Source: Hygrocybe punicea (Eukaryota > Basidiomycota > Agaricomycetes > Agaricales > Hygrophoraceae). From it: a stretch of 64,000 nt of DNA. The notes under the pieces are model-generated. The model saw nothing but the letters and a program-made list of their open reading frames with translations. It was not told where the DNA came from and did no database searches. Positions 43,150 to 55,700 of the stretch are shown here, in pieces (within the stretch, counting starts at the first letter, position 1; each line of letters begins with the position of its first letter). Position numbers and translations under genes: made by a program. The DNA is taken from assembly GCA_963556145.1 (NCBI GenBank), contig OY744466.1:4402001-4466000 (forward strand), given 5' to 3'.

Positions 43150-43735
43150 GATGATGACGATGGCCCTGCCACCGCCAACAGGGCGGCCAACGCCCAACCA
43201 TGACGACGATGGCCCCACTAACGCCCTAAAGACCCCCAACGAAGATGGTGGCCTCAACACTGCCCAAGCCACACCCAACAGGGCTGCCAACGCCCCACCA
43301 ACGCCCCAAAGCTGCCAACGCCCAACAACGATGGTGACGGCCTCACAAAGGCCCCCAACGACGACGGCAGCCCCAACAATGCCCAAGCCACACCCAACAG
43401 GGCCGCCAATGCTCCACCAATGCCAAAGGGCCGCCAACACCCAATGACGACGACGACGGCCCCACCAACGCCCAAAGGGGCCCTCAACGATGACTGGGGT
43501 TCCAACAACACCCAAGCCACACCCAATAGGGCCTCCAACGCCCAACAACAACGCCGATGGCCCTACCAACGCCCAATGATGACGGCAATGGCCCCACCAA
43601 TGCCGTAAAGGGCCCCCAGCCAACGCCCAACGACGACAGTGGCCCCACTGACGCCCAACATGGCCCAACGACGACGGCGATGGCCCTCACAGCCCCAATG
43701 ACGAGCCCACCAGTAGGGCATCAACACCTCACAAA
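43150..43735. repeat. Degenerate C/A-rich tandem repeat
   Basis: Imperfect tandem array built on variants of GGCCCCACCAACGCCCAA and AACGACGACGGC, about 590 bp. It keeps long open frames on both strands simply because stop codons are rare in its composition. Confidence 0.65.
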
Positions 43736-44285
43736 ACACGCCGCTGCATCAATTGATGCGTGTGCCGGCTTCGCAAGGTATGTAGCCATCTTACTGGGTG
43801 TGGGACTGATGCCAGCAACATCAGAATGTTCCCTTATAATAAGCTTACTGTAAATATATAAGATTGCTTAGAATAAAATTAAAACTACATGACTACATAT
43901 ACTAGGACCTTTAAAGTCACCAACCCCAGACCCATGCCCAAGGAATAGTGGAGAGGCCACCCTCCCCACTGGTGACAGTCAAGGCTAGAATTGAATGCTC
44001 ACAACCATCCAGAGGCTGCACCCAAATCAGGACTTCCATGCCCTGGCATCAAGCAGAGAAATTTGGCTCTCTCTGCCGGGGTGAGTGGACTGGAAGTCGA
44101 AGAGCACTGGGGGCCAAACACGAAGGTTTCTGGGTTTTTAATTGAAACTGCATGATCTTAAACTAAAGCTCCAACTATTTACTTTATGTTTACAGAATTT
44201 TCTTATTTAAATGGAAAGAGTAAAGATAAACAGTATAAACAGTTTTAATCGGTTTATAAAGGGTTATTATAATACGAAAAAAAGT
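43736..44285. other. Non-coding stretch downstream of hAT
   Basis: No gene recognised. AT-rich sequence at 44200-44280 (GGTTTATAAAGGG) resembles sequence right of the hAT gene (TGTTTATAAAGGG near 48210), possibly subterminal repeats of the element. Confidence 0.35.
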
Positions 44286-47200
44286 CTAGTCCCACTTCAA
44301 CAGGCCTTCACGAATCCACTCCTTCGCACACATTGCCCTCGTCACAGTTGCTGCCTTCAGGGATGAACACTGATCTGTACAGAGATGCCGAGACCTGGAG
44401 AAGAGCCGCTCGACGGAGACAATAGCACCAGGAATAGCTAAATAATCACGAGCGATGCGAGCGATGGTGGGGAATTCGTGAGCGTGTTTCTAAGTGTAAA
44501 TATGAGCTAAAGGGGCAGTGACAGCCAAAATATGGCTTACCTTCCACCATGCTAGAGGATTCGAGAACGCAAGGTCCGCATCACCACCCTCTTCTAATAG
44601 TGCATAAGGCTCAAACTCTGACTTCAGGGTTGCGATTGAAGCCGTTGATTGGGCCCCCACCTGTGCAATAGAGGCTAAGAAGTCGTTGGGCATAGGTTTC
44701 GGCCCCGCCTGGGCAGTAGGAGCCTGTGAGGTAGGTGCCATTTCCTCATATGATCGGATGATGTGCTCAAATAAGGCACTCGCTCGGGAATGGGCTTCTT
44801 GGCTAACGTTGCGGAACCAAGAGACCCTCAAAACCGGGTGACAGACTGAAAGTATAACTAAAATGAGTATGTCATGAAAAAAAAGTTATTGTCATACTGG
44901 TTGCAATAATATTGAAGTGGTTCTTTTGTGCAAAATCATAGTAAGTATTAAGTTTCCGAAGACCTGCCGCTGCAGCTTGCCGAAGGCGTGGTGGAAGGGT
45001 GGTGTCATTGAAGTTGCCTTTGAGAGATTTCTTCATGCCTTCATACAGTGGAATTGCCCATGGAAGGTTGGGTGTGCCAGCTCGGGACATCGTCTTTGTA
45101 ACATGGGTAAATATCTGGGATGCAAGATATAAAACATCCTACATATATCATCACAGTAAAACTTACATTGAGCATGCTTGTTAGCAGCCGTATGGTTTTC
45201 CACTCATCAGGAGAGAGCCGAAGGTTCGCGAGCTCATCCCGATCAAAAACCCACTTATCAATAGCCTGCCACAGAGTGTTAAATATTTGAATGCAAAAAA
45301 AAAGAACCATAAGCCCACCTTTGACAAAAGGACTGCCCGATCCATCATCGCATGAGTATAATTCCACCTTGTCACAACATCACGTATCACCATAAGATCG
45401 GCCAACAACTTCCCAGATGGCGCAGCCTTGTCTGCATAAGTCCCTTTTGAAATTTTGTGGAAGGAGGCGCGGCGTTGCAGGGATGAGACTATCTTGCGAA
45501 CGCTGGCCCTAAGCTAAAAGCACAAGATCAGGTTGCTTTACATGTGGAATTACAATACTTATGATCACATACCTTCTTGATGGGGCTTAATTGACTAGCT
45601 GAGGAGTTGTCATTGAGCTTGTCCAGCTCATCCTCGTCATCATCACCCAAAGCTGCCAAGTCTTCATATTCTCACTCTTCCTCTTCCTCTTCATCATCAT
45701 CCAAACCCTCATAAGCCTCCTTCTCAAACGCCTGGACTTCTTCATCCTCGTCTGGATCGTAATGGATAGGGAGGTGTTTGTTTGGCAAAAACCAGTCGAA
45801 AATATCTGGGTTATCGCCTTCCTCAAGCTAAGCGAGGATCGCCTGCACAATGAGGTTGACCACATGTGCCATACACCGAATGCGACCATTTTCGGAATGA
45901 AACTTGATGTCGTATTTTTGCAGGAGTAACAGGCCAGCCGTCCTTGCTAATACATCACACGATGATGCATTGTCTAAACACAGGGCTAAAAAGTGGTGAC
46001 CGAACTTTATGTCAGTCTCACTTACACCGGTCCTGAAATCAAGGATACTTATTTTATCTAATCCACCCCTCGCTGCTGCTGACTTTACAAACGCCTTCGC
46101 TGCATACTGCCCTTCGTGCTCCTTATCCTGGATATGGTAGAAGTCCACCAATATCTCAATCAGCTTCCAGTCATCGTCAATGAAGCTCGCAATTGTGCTG
46201 GCAAATGTGAAGACCATCTGGCGGGTTGTCCAATTGTCAGTTGAGTAGGATATCCTCAACTTCACATTCTGTAAAGGATTCAAGGTACGTCAAATGGTGT
46301 GATTGATAGAGAGATCCAATTAATACATGCAGAGAGCTCCTTCACAAGATTACCATGCAGTTCAGTATCCACCCCGCAAAATGCTTCAAAAAACCTCTCT
46401 TAGTGGGGTCATGTTTGGGATTCAGCTTACCCTGTTCAAGCAAAGCATCCATGAGTTTTGCACTGGCAGGCATATATCCATGGTCAATTGGCTTCGAGGA
46501 TGGCAGTGTCGTCGAGTCTTCGCCATTCCACTGGGCAGGATGCTTCTCTCGGGTGTGTGTAGTGAGGTTTCCTATTGATGGCTGGGGTTTCTCGTCATCA
46601 AATTTTGCACAATCCTTTGTGCGATCGGCCATTCGAGTACTATGTCAAGAAGCGGGTAAATGAAGTGCGAAGTCAAAAAAAAGTAGGTACATACACTGCG
46701 CAATACTTGCATTTAAACTGCCACTTCTTTGCCACTACACCAGGAACAATGTAATGGACAGGCTCATGCCAATGTTGCCTGGTTTTCCCTGCTGGTCCGC
46801 GCTTCCCACCTTTTGACTGTTCAGCTTCCTCCTGCTCATCAACTTCCCGCCTCGCAGTCTGCCCATCCGATTCTTCCTCTGATGAGACTTCAATCTCGTC
46901 ACCTAGGGTTCCTGATCCTCCTTGCTTTGACTTCTTCTGACGTTTTCTTTGTGGCTTCCCACCCTTCTTGGCACATTTTTTAGGTTTCTTTGCAACATTT
47001 GTAGGCTCCTAATTTTTTTAGTTCAATGTCATTCACCCACGAATACTTAGGGACAAACCTTGTTCACCACTGTTTCCATGTCACTAGTATCTTCATCTGA
47101 CACAACCACATTTTGTTTGCGCTTTCTCTGACCACATTCCTTGGTGAGTGTCACAACTCGCAAGACAAAAATGCAAAAGAACTTACAGATACCTGATGTA

Positions 47201-47868
47201 CAGAGGATTCCGGTATAATTTCGTGGCCATCCTTGTCTAACTCGAAGTCAGGAATGGGGGACTCGGATTGCTGGTGTGGATGCTTTGCGGGTGCATATGT
47301 CTTGTCATCCGCATCATTGTCTGATGTTTTAGACTTCTTCGAAGAAGTAGCAGTACGTGGTGTTGCCTTTGCTGGGATACGAAGTTTGACCTTCTTAATC
47401 ACTGTAGGTTCAGAGTTGGAAGGCACAGATTTGTCGACCGTAGATGCGGTGTCAGAGACTTCAGAGCTTCACCAAGTTGAGTAGTTAGATCTATACAAGA
47501 TACGCAAACGGAAATAAATACTTTAGCTTGATTACTTCATCGCAGATCCTCTTGAGCTTAATTACTGCGAGATCAGCAAGGAACCATGGCTCCTCCATGT
47601 TAATTTCCTTTAGGTATGCGCAAACAGCACCCATGCCATATCGTCCACGTCGAATATTGAGAAGGAAGCCCTTCTCATCACGGCAATCTTCTCCAAAGAA
47701 AAGGTCAAATTTCTGGTTAAAGGATTGCCAAGGCTCATCCTCATTAACATTTTTAATGACATGATAGACTTGGTCATCCTTATTGGCCTTCGGAACGGTC
47801 CTGGGGAGTCCTTGGCACAGAGATATAAGGTTGACAATGAGTGATGCGGCTCTGACTGCGGCTGCCAT
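44286..47868 (-). pseudogene. hAT-family transposase, BED finger, with nonsense codons
   Basis: Cut-and-paste DNA transposase. In minus order: N-terminal region from ATG 47868 (MAAAVRAASLIVNLISL), Lys/Ser-rich linkers, BED-type zinc finger split by an intron (WQFKCKYCA, then TTHTREKH), catalytic region (LRISYSTDNWTTRQMVFTFA, ALCLDNASSCDV), an acidic insert, TRWNYTHAMMDRA, and the C-terminal dimerisation region (NPLAWW, joined over a 50-bp intron to KKHAHEFPTIARIARDYLA, then VERLFSRSRHLC). TAG at 45828 and TGA at 45672 lie in one otherwise open frame (52 codons apart), so it is inactive. The right end may be CAGGGGTGGCCA at 47984; the matching left end was not found. Confidence 0.8.
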
Positions 47869-47983
47869 GGTGGGGGCAAGGTAAATGGGAGGCAGTTAGT
47901 TTATTTCAGCTTGTACTTTTATTGGACTCACTTTAGGGTAAGCCAGAATGTGTAGTATTCAACAAAGCTCAAAGGTTGCTAGG

Positions 47984-47995
47984 CAGGGGTGGCCA
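47984..47995. other. Possible hAT terminal sequence
   Basis: CAGGGGTGGCCA upstream of the transposase gene matches the usual CAGGG(G)TG start of hAT terminal repeats. No inverted partner was found at the other end. Confidence 0.3.
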
Positions 47996-48826
47996 TTTCA
48001 CATATTGCTAACTGCGAAAGATGTGTCTTAGTCCGCAAAGTTTTGACTTTTGATAGACTTTTGACTTCCGATGCTCAATGGCCAAAGAAGGCAAAAGCCC
48101 TAGTGTAAATGGTTAGTAAATAGTTGTAAATATTTATTTACTATTTCCCCCTACAACCGTATTTATATGTAAAGAGTAAATGGATATAACCTGTTAAAAC
48201 TGTTTATAAAGGGAAAGGGTTGGAGCCTTATCTTAAACATGTGATTTTTGATGTGGCTAATTCCCAATCACATGACCTTAAACATGTGATTTTTGACGTG
48301 AGAATTAGCCATGTCACTTATGAGTTTACTCCAAGTCTGAGTTACTACACTAGCAATCTTGCACAAACTCTGTTTCAACTTTCTGAAGTTCATTCAAGCT
48401 CTTACCCACTCTTACCCTCTAGTCTACCATATACTGAACAATTGCCTGAGCTACTGAGGAAATTCAGACAATTCTCAAGGCCACTACAACAAATATGTTC
48501 CTACCACAAACTGCTAATATTGTTTTGGAAAAAGAATGGTGCAAAGGTGGACTTGTTAAAATTGTTCTACTTGTACTGGGATTGAAGGAATGGGGAATTT
48601 AAATTCATGGGAAGGCAGCACATGAAAAATGGATAAAAGTTCAGCTAGAGGTAAAGTCAGTGTTTCAGAAAATTCTATCTGCTGAAAAATTGTAAGTGAT
48701 TATTGGTGGATATGGTCAATAAAAATACTAATATCAGAAATTAGAAAGGAGTCTAAAATGCATATGGATTAAGAAGAGGCAAATGAGGAGGACCATCAAA
48801 AAAGAAATGACAAGGCATACATATTT

Positions 48827-49188
48827 ATTGCTATTTGCAGGTATTTTGGCACATGTGAAATAATCACAAGATTTTGATGTTGAAAACATCAAAATTTAAC
48901 TCCTTCAGTTTTCAGCAGAATCAGATGATTAGATTGGCTCACTTGTAGAGCAATAACAAATGCATAAAAATCCACATGTTGAATATAGTCATTTATCAGC
49001 CAAACTGAGTATATATCAAACAAATTATTTCATTTGTATTACTAGCAGCTAGGAATCAGAATGTACTGCAATTTTGCCTATCTAATCACCTGATCCTGCC
49101 CAAACCCAAAGGAGTTAAAATGGAAATGTTGAAAACATCATAAATTTGTGATTATATTACATGTGCCAAAATAACTGCAAATAGCAAT
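48827..49188. repeat. MITE-like element with about 80-bp inverted ends
   Basis: Arm 48827-48905 recurs inverted at 49109-49188 with mismatches, total length about 362 bp, AT-rich, no ORF. Within each arm GATGTTGAAAACATC forms a smaller palindrome. The surrounding 47996-49430 has no recognised gene; at 48230-48320 a short direct repeat (CTTAAACATGTGATTTTTGA, twice) also occurs. Confidence 0.7.
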
Positions 49189-49432
49189 GATTTCTCTATA
49201 AGTGATGAACAGAAATAGGGGTTCTATCATTCTGTGAATGTAATGAGAATAGAAACATGAAATATGGAACTTATAAATTGTATGTTGAAGTATATGATAC
49301 TTTGTGAAGAATACACAGTGGTATTATCTTTTTTGATGAATATAAATCTGTAAATAGCAGAAAATAAATAGTGAATTAATTATATAAACCAAACGATAAT
49401 CTTCACCAGAAATTTTGCATTTGTGGAGGTGC

Positions 49433-49985
49433 ATCAGCCTAGAAAATAGTGGGTGCAGGAGATATGCTGATAACATCAGCCTAGGCCATCCCAGTGGGGC
49501 CTGAAGTTATCCTGGGAAATCAGCCTAGATCATCCCAGTTGGGTCAGGATATATCCTGAGAAAATCAGCCTAGATCAAATCAGCCTGAACCATGTCAGTT
49601 GGGCCAGGATATATCCTGAGAAATTCAGCCTAGACCATCCCAGTTGGGTCAGGATATATCCTGAGAAATTCAGCCTGAACCATGTCAGTTGGACCAGGAT
49701 ATATCCTGAGAACCTCAGCCTAGACCATGTCAGTTGGGCCAGGATATATCCTGAGAAAATCAGCCTAGACCATGTCAGTTGGGTTAGGATATATCCTGAT
49801 AGCATCAGCCTGAACCATGTCAGTTGGGTCAGGATATATCCTGATAGCATCAGCCTGAACCATGTCAGTTTGGCCAGGATATATCCTGAGAAAATCAGCC
49901 TAGACCATGTCAGTTGGGCCAGGATATATCTCAGCCTGATTCAGCTATCCCCAAGTCAGTTGGGTGATCTCATTTTCAGGCATCC
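49433..49985. repeat. 45-bp minisatellite
   Basis: About 11-12 tandem copies of a 45-bp unit with cores AGCCTAGACCATGTCAGTTG and GGCCAGGATATATCCTGAG, more degenerate at both ends. The period is a multiple of three; on the minus strand six consecutive 15-residue repeats (SGYILTQLTWFRL type) are open from 49850 to 49575. No start or splice context supports expression. Confidence 0.85.
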
Positions 49986-50860
49986 CATCTCAGTTGGTAA
50001 TATCTTGCTGAATCTGGTGGGCCCAGGTACGTAGCCCAACCCCCCATCTTCTGACCTGTGCTCTGCTACGATGATGACTATGAGCAGGATGACAAATGTG
50101 AGAATGATGACGACGACGACAGTGATGGTGACGAGGCCGACAACAAGGACAGACGGAACCAGGGAAACAGGAAAGGGAACAAGGACACAAGTCCCCTCCC
50201 TCTCTTGCTGCCCCTGCCTCCCCAAACCAAACACCTCATGAACGAGTACGGCCGCCTCCATTGAGGTGTGCACGGCGTTCGCGAGGTGTTCAGGACTGTA
50301 AAAAATTGGTATTTCACAAGAATAATTAGAGGTTTGTCATAATGGCTTATATTGTATTCTACAAGACTAGGAAAACACCTTTTGACTTAACTGGTCTGAG
50401 TAGGCTTAATCCGTCTTCAAATTTATCAGTTAATTTAGCTATTGCAAATCGGTGCCACTGAAATGCTCATCAATTATCAACTCCGATTTCCTGATGAGAA
50501 TTATATATAAAGGATTATCAGGTTGGAGCAATTGGTCAGAGTGTGTAATTCTGGTAGAGCATTATACACCTTGACACATACTTGCCAATGTGGTATCAAA
50601 TGAATCATATGCCACAATAATTTCAGGCTCATGATAACCATAAATAAGATGACTGTCATGCTGGCATTGACCTAGCCATGTAATTGTCAACGTGTATAAT
50701 TCTGGCAGAGACATTATATACCTTGACACATATTTGCCAATGCGGTAGTCAATGGTCATTATCTGGAATAATTTCAGGCTCATTATAACTATAGATAAAA
50801 CTAGGTATAGCATTGTGAGTTGCGCAACATAAAGATCACTTATCAACTCCGCCTGGAAAA
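49986..50860. other. Low-information stretch
   Basis: Plus strand 50058-50264 can encode an acidic Asp-rich stretch followed by a Leu/Pro-rich tail; the minus strand of the same DNA encodes a run of Val/Ile. Both follow from one GAC/GAT-rich tract and I call neither. The rest has no recognised gene. At 50565-50790 a segment is duplicated in tandem (CATTATACACCTTGACACAT and a diverged repeat). Confidence 0.4.
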
Positions 50861-51160
50861 ACCAGCCTTCCCCCAATTTCCTAATGACCCATGTGCATTA
50901 GTGCAGTGGTTTTCTACAATTGGTGATGCCCCTTGTGAAGATACTGGGATGTGGATTGTTGAGCCAGACCTGGATCACAATGGGACACCAGTTCAAGCTG
51001 TCATTCATACTGAATGCATTCTGCGAGGAGCCCTGCTTGTTCCAGTGTTGGGGAGGAGTTCCTTCCTCATCATATCACCTTTTCAAATTCACTGGGAGCC
51101 TTTCGATCATACTACGTCAACAAGTTTGCTGATCATCATGCGAACGAGATTGCCTTTTAA
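50861..51160 (+). pseudogene. Plavaka-type transposase C-terminal fragment
   Basis: Reads DTGMWIVEPDLDHNG, ILRGALLVPVLG, then after a 1-nt frameshift EEFLPHHITFSNSLG and SYYVNKFADHHANEIAF to a TAA. This is the usual end of Plavaka transposases of Agaricomycetes. Only about 100 codons remain; the catalytic core is absent. Downstream, 51225-51300 is a short GGTTCAGAG-type repeat. Confidence 0.75.
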
Positions 51161-51301
51161 CTTCCACTTCTATCTAATTATATTATATATTATATATCTT
51201 ATATTTTATTTTATTTTGCACGTCAGACAGTTCAGAGAGACAGTTCGGATGGTTCAGAGATGGTTCAGATGGTTCAGAGAATTTCAGGTCTCTCAGTGTT
51301 C

Positions 51302-52110
51302 TCAGACAAAATGCTGATTTGCTGATGCAGAGAGTCGATAGCCGTCAACTTCGCAACCATGCTCATCTTCAATATACCCGCATTTGACATTGATTCCAGC
51401 CGCACGTCTCTTCTTGCCCTTCGTTCCAGCCATGTTGTTGACAACGGTTATTGACGTAGCAGCGGTTTTGTTATCATTCCACTTGCTCTTGCGCCAGTAT
51501 TTGACATTGGGGTAGCACTTCCAGTCCAAGGGCGCTAACAGCTCACGAACATTGGAGCCGCCGCTGGATATTGGCATGTTAAGGGTGGGTTGGAATCTGG
51601 CATCGTTTTCAGGGCGACTGGTTTGCATCATCGATTGTATCATTTCCCTGTCGCTGTATTAGTAGCAGATATATACAATAAATGAAACATACCGGGAGTA
51701 GTCTAATTGTGATTTTAAACGGATGTTTTCGTGAAAAAGACCTTGGTAAAGTGGATTGCAAATAAGGGTATTATGGTCGAGTTTCTCGACAACTGCGGAT
51801 TGTGTTCCGTGCTGGGATTGGTGTAGTTTGCTCAAGAGGGTCAGCGACGTGAATATATGCATACCATTTGGATTTCTGGCCTAAAATTCCACCTGTTGAG
51901 ACTGGTTTGATGATTGTTCTGTGAGGTTTGAAGAGGTCCATGAGCTTTTGCATGATGAAGGGGAGGTCCTAGTGCCAGCAAAGAATTCTGCATTTCAGGC
52001 GAAAAAGTGAGCAGAGACTCGGGTAATTCAGGAGAATTTTCAAGATCAGACTCATAGTGACTTCTTGGAGTAGAGGGGAAAATGTATGTGTTGTTGGCGC
52101 TGTTCGCCAT
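51302..52110 (-). CDS. Transposon-associated unknown protein (multi-exon)
   Basis: Likely ATG 52110 (MANSANNTYIFPSTPRS). Successive segments VSTGGILGQKSKWYAYI, VEKLDHNTLICNPLYQ and LAPLDWKCYPNVKYWRKSKW, with GKKRRAAGINVKCGYIED and GCEVDGYRL, lie in frames connected by short introns that I did not fully resolve. The last segment resembles a region repeatedly found in uncharacterised proteins next to basidiomycete DNA transposons. It ends at 51302 beside the short repeat. No catalytic motif seen. It could be an accessory gene of the neighbouring tnp2 or Plavaka element. Confidence 0.4.
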
Positions 52111-52176
52111 CGTGGTAGCGGACGAAGAGGCAAGGAAGCGTGACATCACAGTCAAAGTCACTAAGTCCATACCACC

Positions 52177-52632
52177 ATGAATATGCTGGCTGATCGTGTC
52201 ATTACCCTGTTTGTCAATGCCTTCACTGCGGACTGGACTAAATATACTGTTCAATTTGATGCAGGGGATCTGGGCCCCATGGTAAGCTCATCCCTCTGAT
52301 TTTATCCGGAAAATAAACATGATGATGCCCAGATGCTTGTGCTTCATATCCGTGATGCCCCGACAGCTGTAAGTGAAAAGGAAACTACCAAGGAGGAGAT
52401 GGAGGAAAAAGTACCTAAGCAAGAGGAGGGGGATCTTGGAAGCTATGCAACTGCACACCCCTCGATCATCCTCGCACACCGTGCAGTCCCTGGCTCTCGA
52501 ACTCAGGGATTTGTACCTCCTGTTCACACGTATTCGGTCAGGTATGCCCAGAAGGACGATTTTGAGAGGGGAGTTAAATCATCTGCTTTGTTGAAGGAGA
52601 ACATGCCGCCGAATAAACGTAAGAAGCTGTAA
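52177..52632 (+). CDS. Small unknown protein, two exons
   Basis: Exons 52177-52281 and 52333-52632 (intron 51 bp, GTAAGC to CAG), 405 nt, 134 residues. Start MNMLADRVITLFVNAFTADW. After the intron an acidic/basic charged region (KETTKEEMEEKVPKQEEGD) and a C-terminus ending in PPNKRKKL, possibly a nuclear localisation signal. Lies tail to tail with the tnp2 transposase. No family recognised; the good splice phase is the main support. Confidence 0.4.
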
Positions 52633-52727
52633 TTCTTCCCCATGTCTACGCTGTGTTCACATTCGCACTTGTTATCATTGTAATCAATTCAACTGTCATT
52701 TTATTGGTCCATTACATGTGCTTCAAA

Positions 52728-55700
52728 TTATTCCGGAATATCCTCCTCCTCAATACCACCAAGAGTTGTTACCTCGAGTCCGATCTTCTCACCGACAAAA
52801 TATTTCTCTTGGTCAAAAGGAAAAAAAACCATCGCAACAGTGGAATGAATGTTCTTGATATCAATCACTCTCAAATCCTTTGCACCTTGGTACTGACAAG
52901 CCCAGATAGTTTCATATGTGTTATGAAGTAGTGTGAGGTTTGGTGGTGAATAGTTGGAGATGAGAGCAAGCGTTTGCGTCTTGTTATTGATAGTTGCTTG
53001 AAAAAAGAACTGTACTTCACCATAGAATACAGTGCCATCAACTGCATACTTCAGCAGGATGTCAGTGCCAAGTAATTTAAAAATTCACGATGACTTACAT
53101 GAATATTGCGTGACATGCAAACCTGTTCCAACGATTTCATCTTCTCCTTCCACGATGAATGAGCAATTTGACCTGTGGGAAGTCTTGAACGGGCCCAATG
53201 ACAAACTCGAGGATTCCAGTTTGTAACATCCTCACCAGTGTGTTGGTGCATGTAGTTACGCACAGCAGCAGTGGCTGGTCCTTGTAGAGTTCGCATTCGC
53301 TCGTCCTTTGCACGCAGCAAAGTATAACCATCTCCGAGATCCTGTGATCCACGGGGGTTCTTGGGAGTCTTCTCTAGTTCGGGTATCATCGCCTTGAGGG
53401 CGTTGACTTGAGTCCGGCGGTATCCATGCTGAGAGAGATTGGAGAAAGGATCAGATGGTTGTTTCATTTCTTCAGTAAGGTTTCCAATTGTCCGCTCCAT
53501 CATCCATTGTGTGTAATAACATAACGGTCCAAGAACGTGAACAAGAGGTGTGAGATGGAGCAGGATGTGGAGGACAGGTCGACAAAAGTGGATGCATTCC
53601 GGTTTGCGTTGGTAATATATTTCTTCAAATTCTCGGACAAAGTCAACCATAAGTCCATGCGCTTGAAGGAGCTCTTCTTTTGTAATCCTGCATTGATGGA
53701 GGATGTGAATCGCTCATACGAGCTTGCAGAAATTCATGAAGTAAGGGTCTGGAAGGATGCCATACAGGAGACCTGGGCTTAAGACAAATATATATGTCAA
53801 GTACTCCCAGGCCTTGTATCCGCTAGAAATATTCTCGGCAGGATTGCGTGGTGGCCTGTCAAAGGATCCAGGAAGGTATGGTGCTGCTTCAGCAACCAAT
53901 TTACCATGCTGTTCCCATACGTCGCCTTGTAGCATGGCCCACTGCCAAGTCGCTTCGTTGTCAGGGTCCTTGACAGGCATTTTTCCGCGCCAAAGGTCGA
54001 GCATGAGGTCAGTGAGGTTGAGTGCAACGATATGCATGATATCGGGAGCAAAACATACAGGAATGCGGATCATTCGAGGTGTGGGAAGCCCACTGAAAAT
54101 GCTGGGTTTGCTGATGCCAGTCATACACCGGCGATCCGTGTATTGCGCCATATTCCTAGAAGCGATGAGGAATTTGAGATTTTCCATGTAGTCACCGGGT
54201 GCTCGTGCAGGTAATTGATGAAACGGATAATCGTCATGATCACTCCCTTCGAGTACATAATTGTGGGGCTTGAGATGAGTGGTGTAGTACATATTGTCAT
54301 TATAAAATCGGCGCCCTTTCATCGGACAATAAGTCCGGCATCCATGGTAGCCTTGGTGGCTGGCTAGACCACACATGTGTGTAGCACCGGGACCATCAGC
54401 AGCGCCAATGTCAAAAAAGGGCCGGGAGATGTGAGTAGTTTCATCATATGCATCCCATATACAGAAACCTTCACATTGGAGAGCCGAGAGGTGATGGAGG
54501 CTAGGACACAAGAAGGAATCGAAGTTTTGTGGAGGACATGGTCCAGGAATAAATGCTCCGATGGGCACGGCATTTGTCTTGTGCCTGGCATCAGGAGCGA
54601 TATCGTAGATACCCCAAATAGAGATCCAACAATGAGAGAGCTTATTGCGAAAAAGTTGCGCGCCATAAAGGGAAAACATCAGAGCCGTGTCATGGTCGCT
54701 GATTTGACCCTCCGAGTATGCCTGGAGATACTCAGATCTGGAAAGAAAATCTTCATATTCATCAACTACTCCGTTGTTTGCTCGTATCTTGTCGAGGAGT
54801 TCACGAGTGCGGGTCGATCGATACCGCATGGCCTCTGCGCTCTTTCTGCTTTGCCACATGGCTTGCAGCTGCAGGCCAAGGGGGATGGTGAGGAACGTTT
54901 TTCGTGGTATTTTTGTCTCTCCATTGCTGGCATTGTATTGGATTAGGTCGTAGCGAAATTCGCCACATTTGGGGCAATGTGTGAGCTCAGCGAAGGGACC
55001 TGTATAGCCGATGCAGGAATTATCACACATCTCATTCATGAGCGGTAAGATTCCGGTGAACTCGGTGATTTTGCTCCTGAGACGATCAATAGATAGGAAA
55101 TCACATTCAGGAAAACGTTCGGAGATGGCCTGACCGACATCTGCATATGTATCTTGAGAAGCTTTGGTCGTCGCCAGATATATCTTTATTGCGAGCAAGA
55201 GATCAGGGTCGTCGGTGTCTGGTGGACCTTCAGGTGGATGTCAGAGTCGATGGATGGTGTCGTCATCAAGACCACCATTGTCAAGAGTTGCTGAATTGAT
55301 CAGATTGATAAAAGCAAGTGAAATATTGATATCGTCGAGTGTAGCAGGCTGGAAAATCGGATCTGGGTTGTCCTGGGGAGGTTGTGGGACGTCAACAGGA
55401 GGTTGTGGGACGTCAATGGCAGGATCTGCCAGACTGCCAGGATCGAATGTGGAGGTCTGCATCAAAAAATGCTCTCAAATAGAGCAATATGGGTATTTGA
55501 GGGAAACTCACTGCTCTTTCCACTGCATCGTCATCACCTACTACAACCATGTCACCCTCCTGGTCGGCTGGTGGTAAGGCCGGTAATGGATCAACGTAAA
55601 GATCATCGAGATGTTCAGGGTGTGCAGCCTCGAGCTGAGGTGGTGGTACGGGTATGGCATCGGCATAAAGGTCGTCAAAGTCATCTCGCTGTAAGTCCTG

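Noticed and set aside
42835..43668. 277-codon minus-strand ORF rich in Trp, Gly, His and Ala
   Set aside because: It follows from the low-stop composition of a degenerate tandem repeat; other frames are equally open and no start or splice context supports it.
44200..48215. TTTATAAAGGG at both ends of the hAT region as terminal repeats
   Set aside because: The matches are in direct orientation and internal, so they are at best subterminal; true hAT ends were not demonstrated.
49956..50273. Minus-strand Val/Ile-rich possible membrane protein
   Set aside because: Complement of a GAC/GAT-rich acidic tract; both readings come from one simple-sequence tract.
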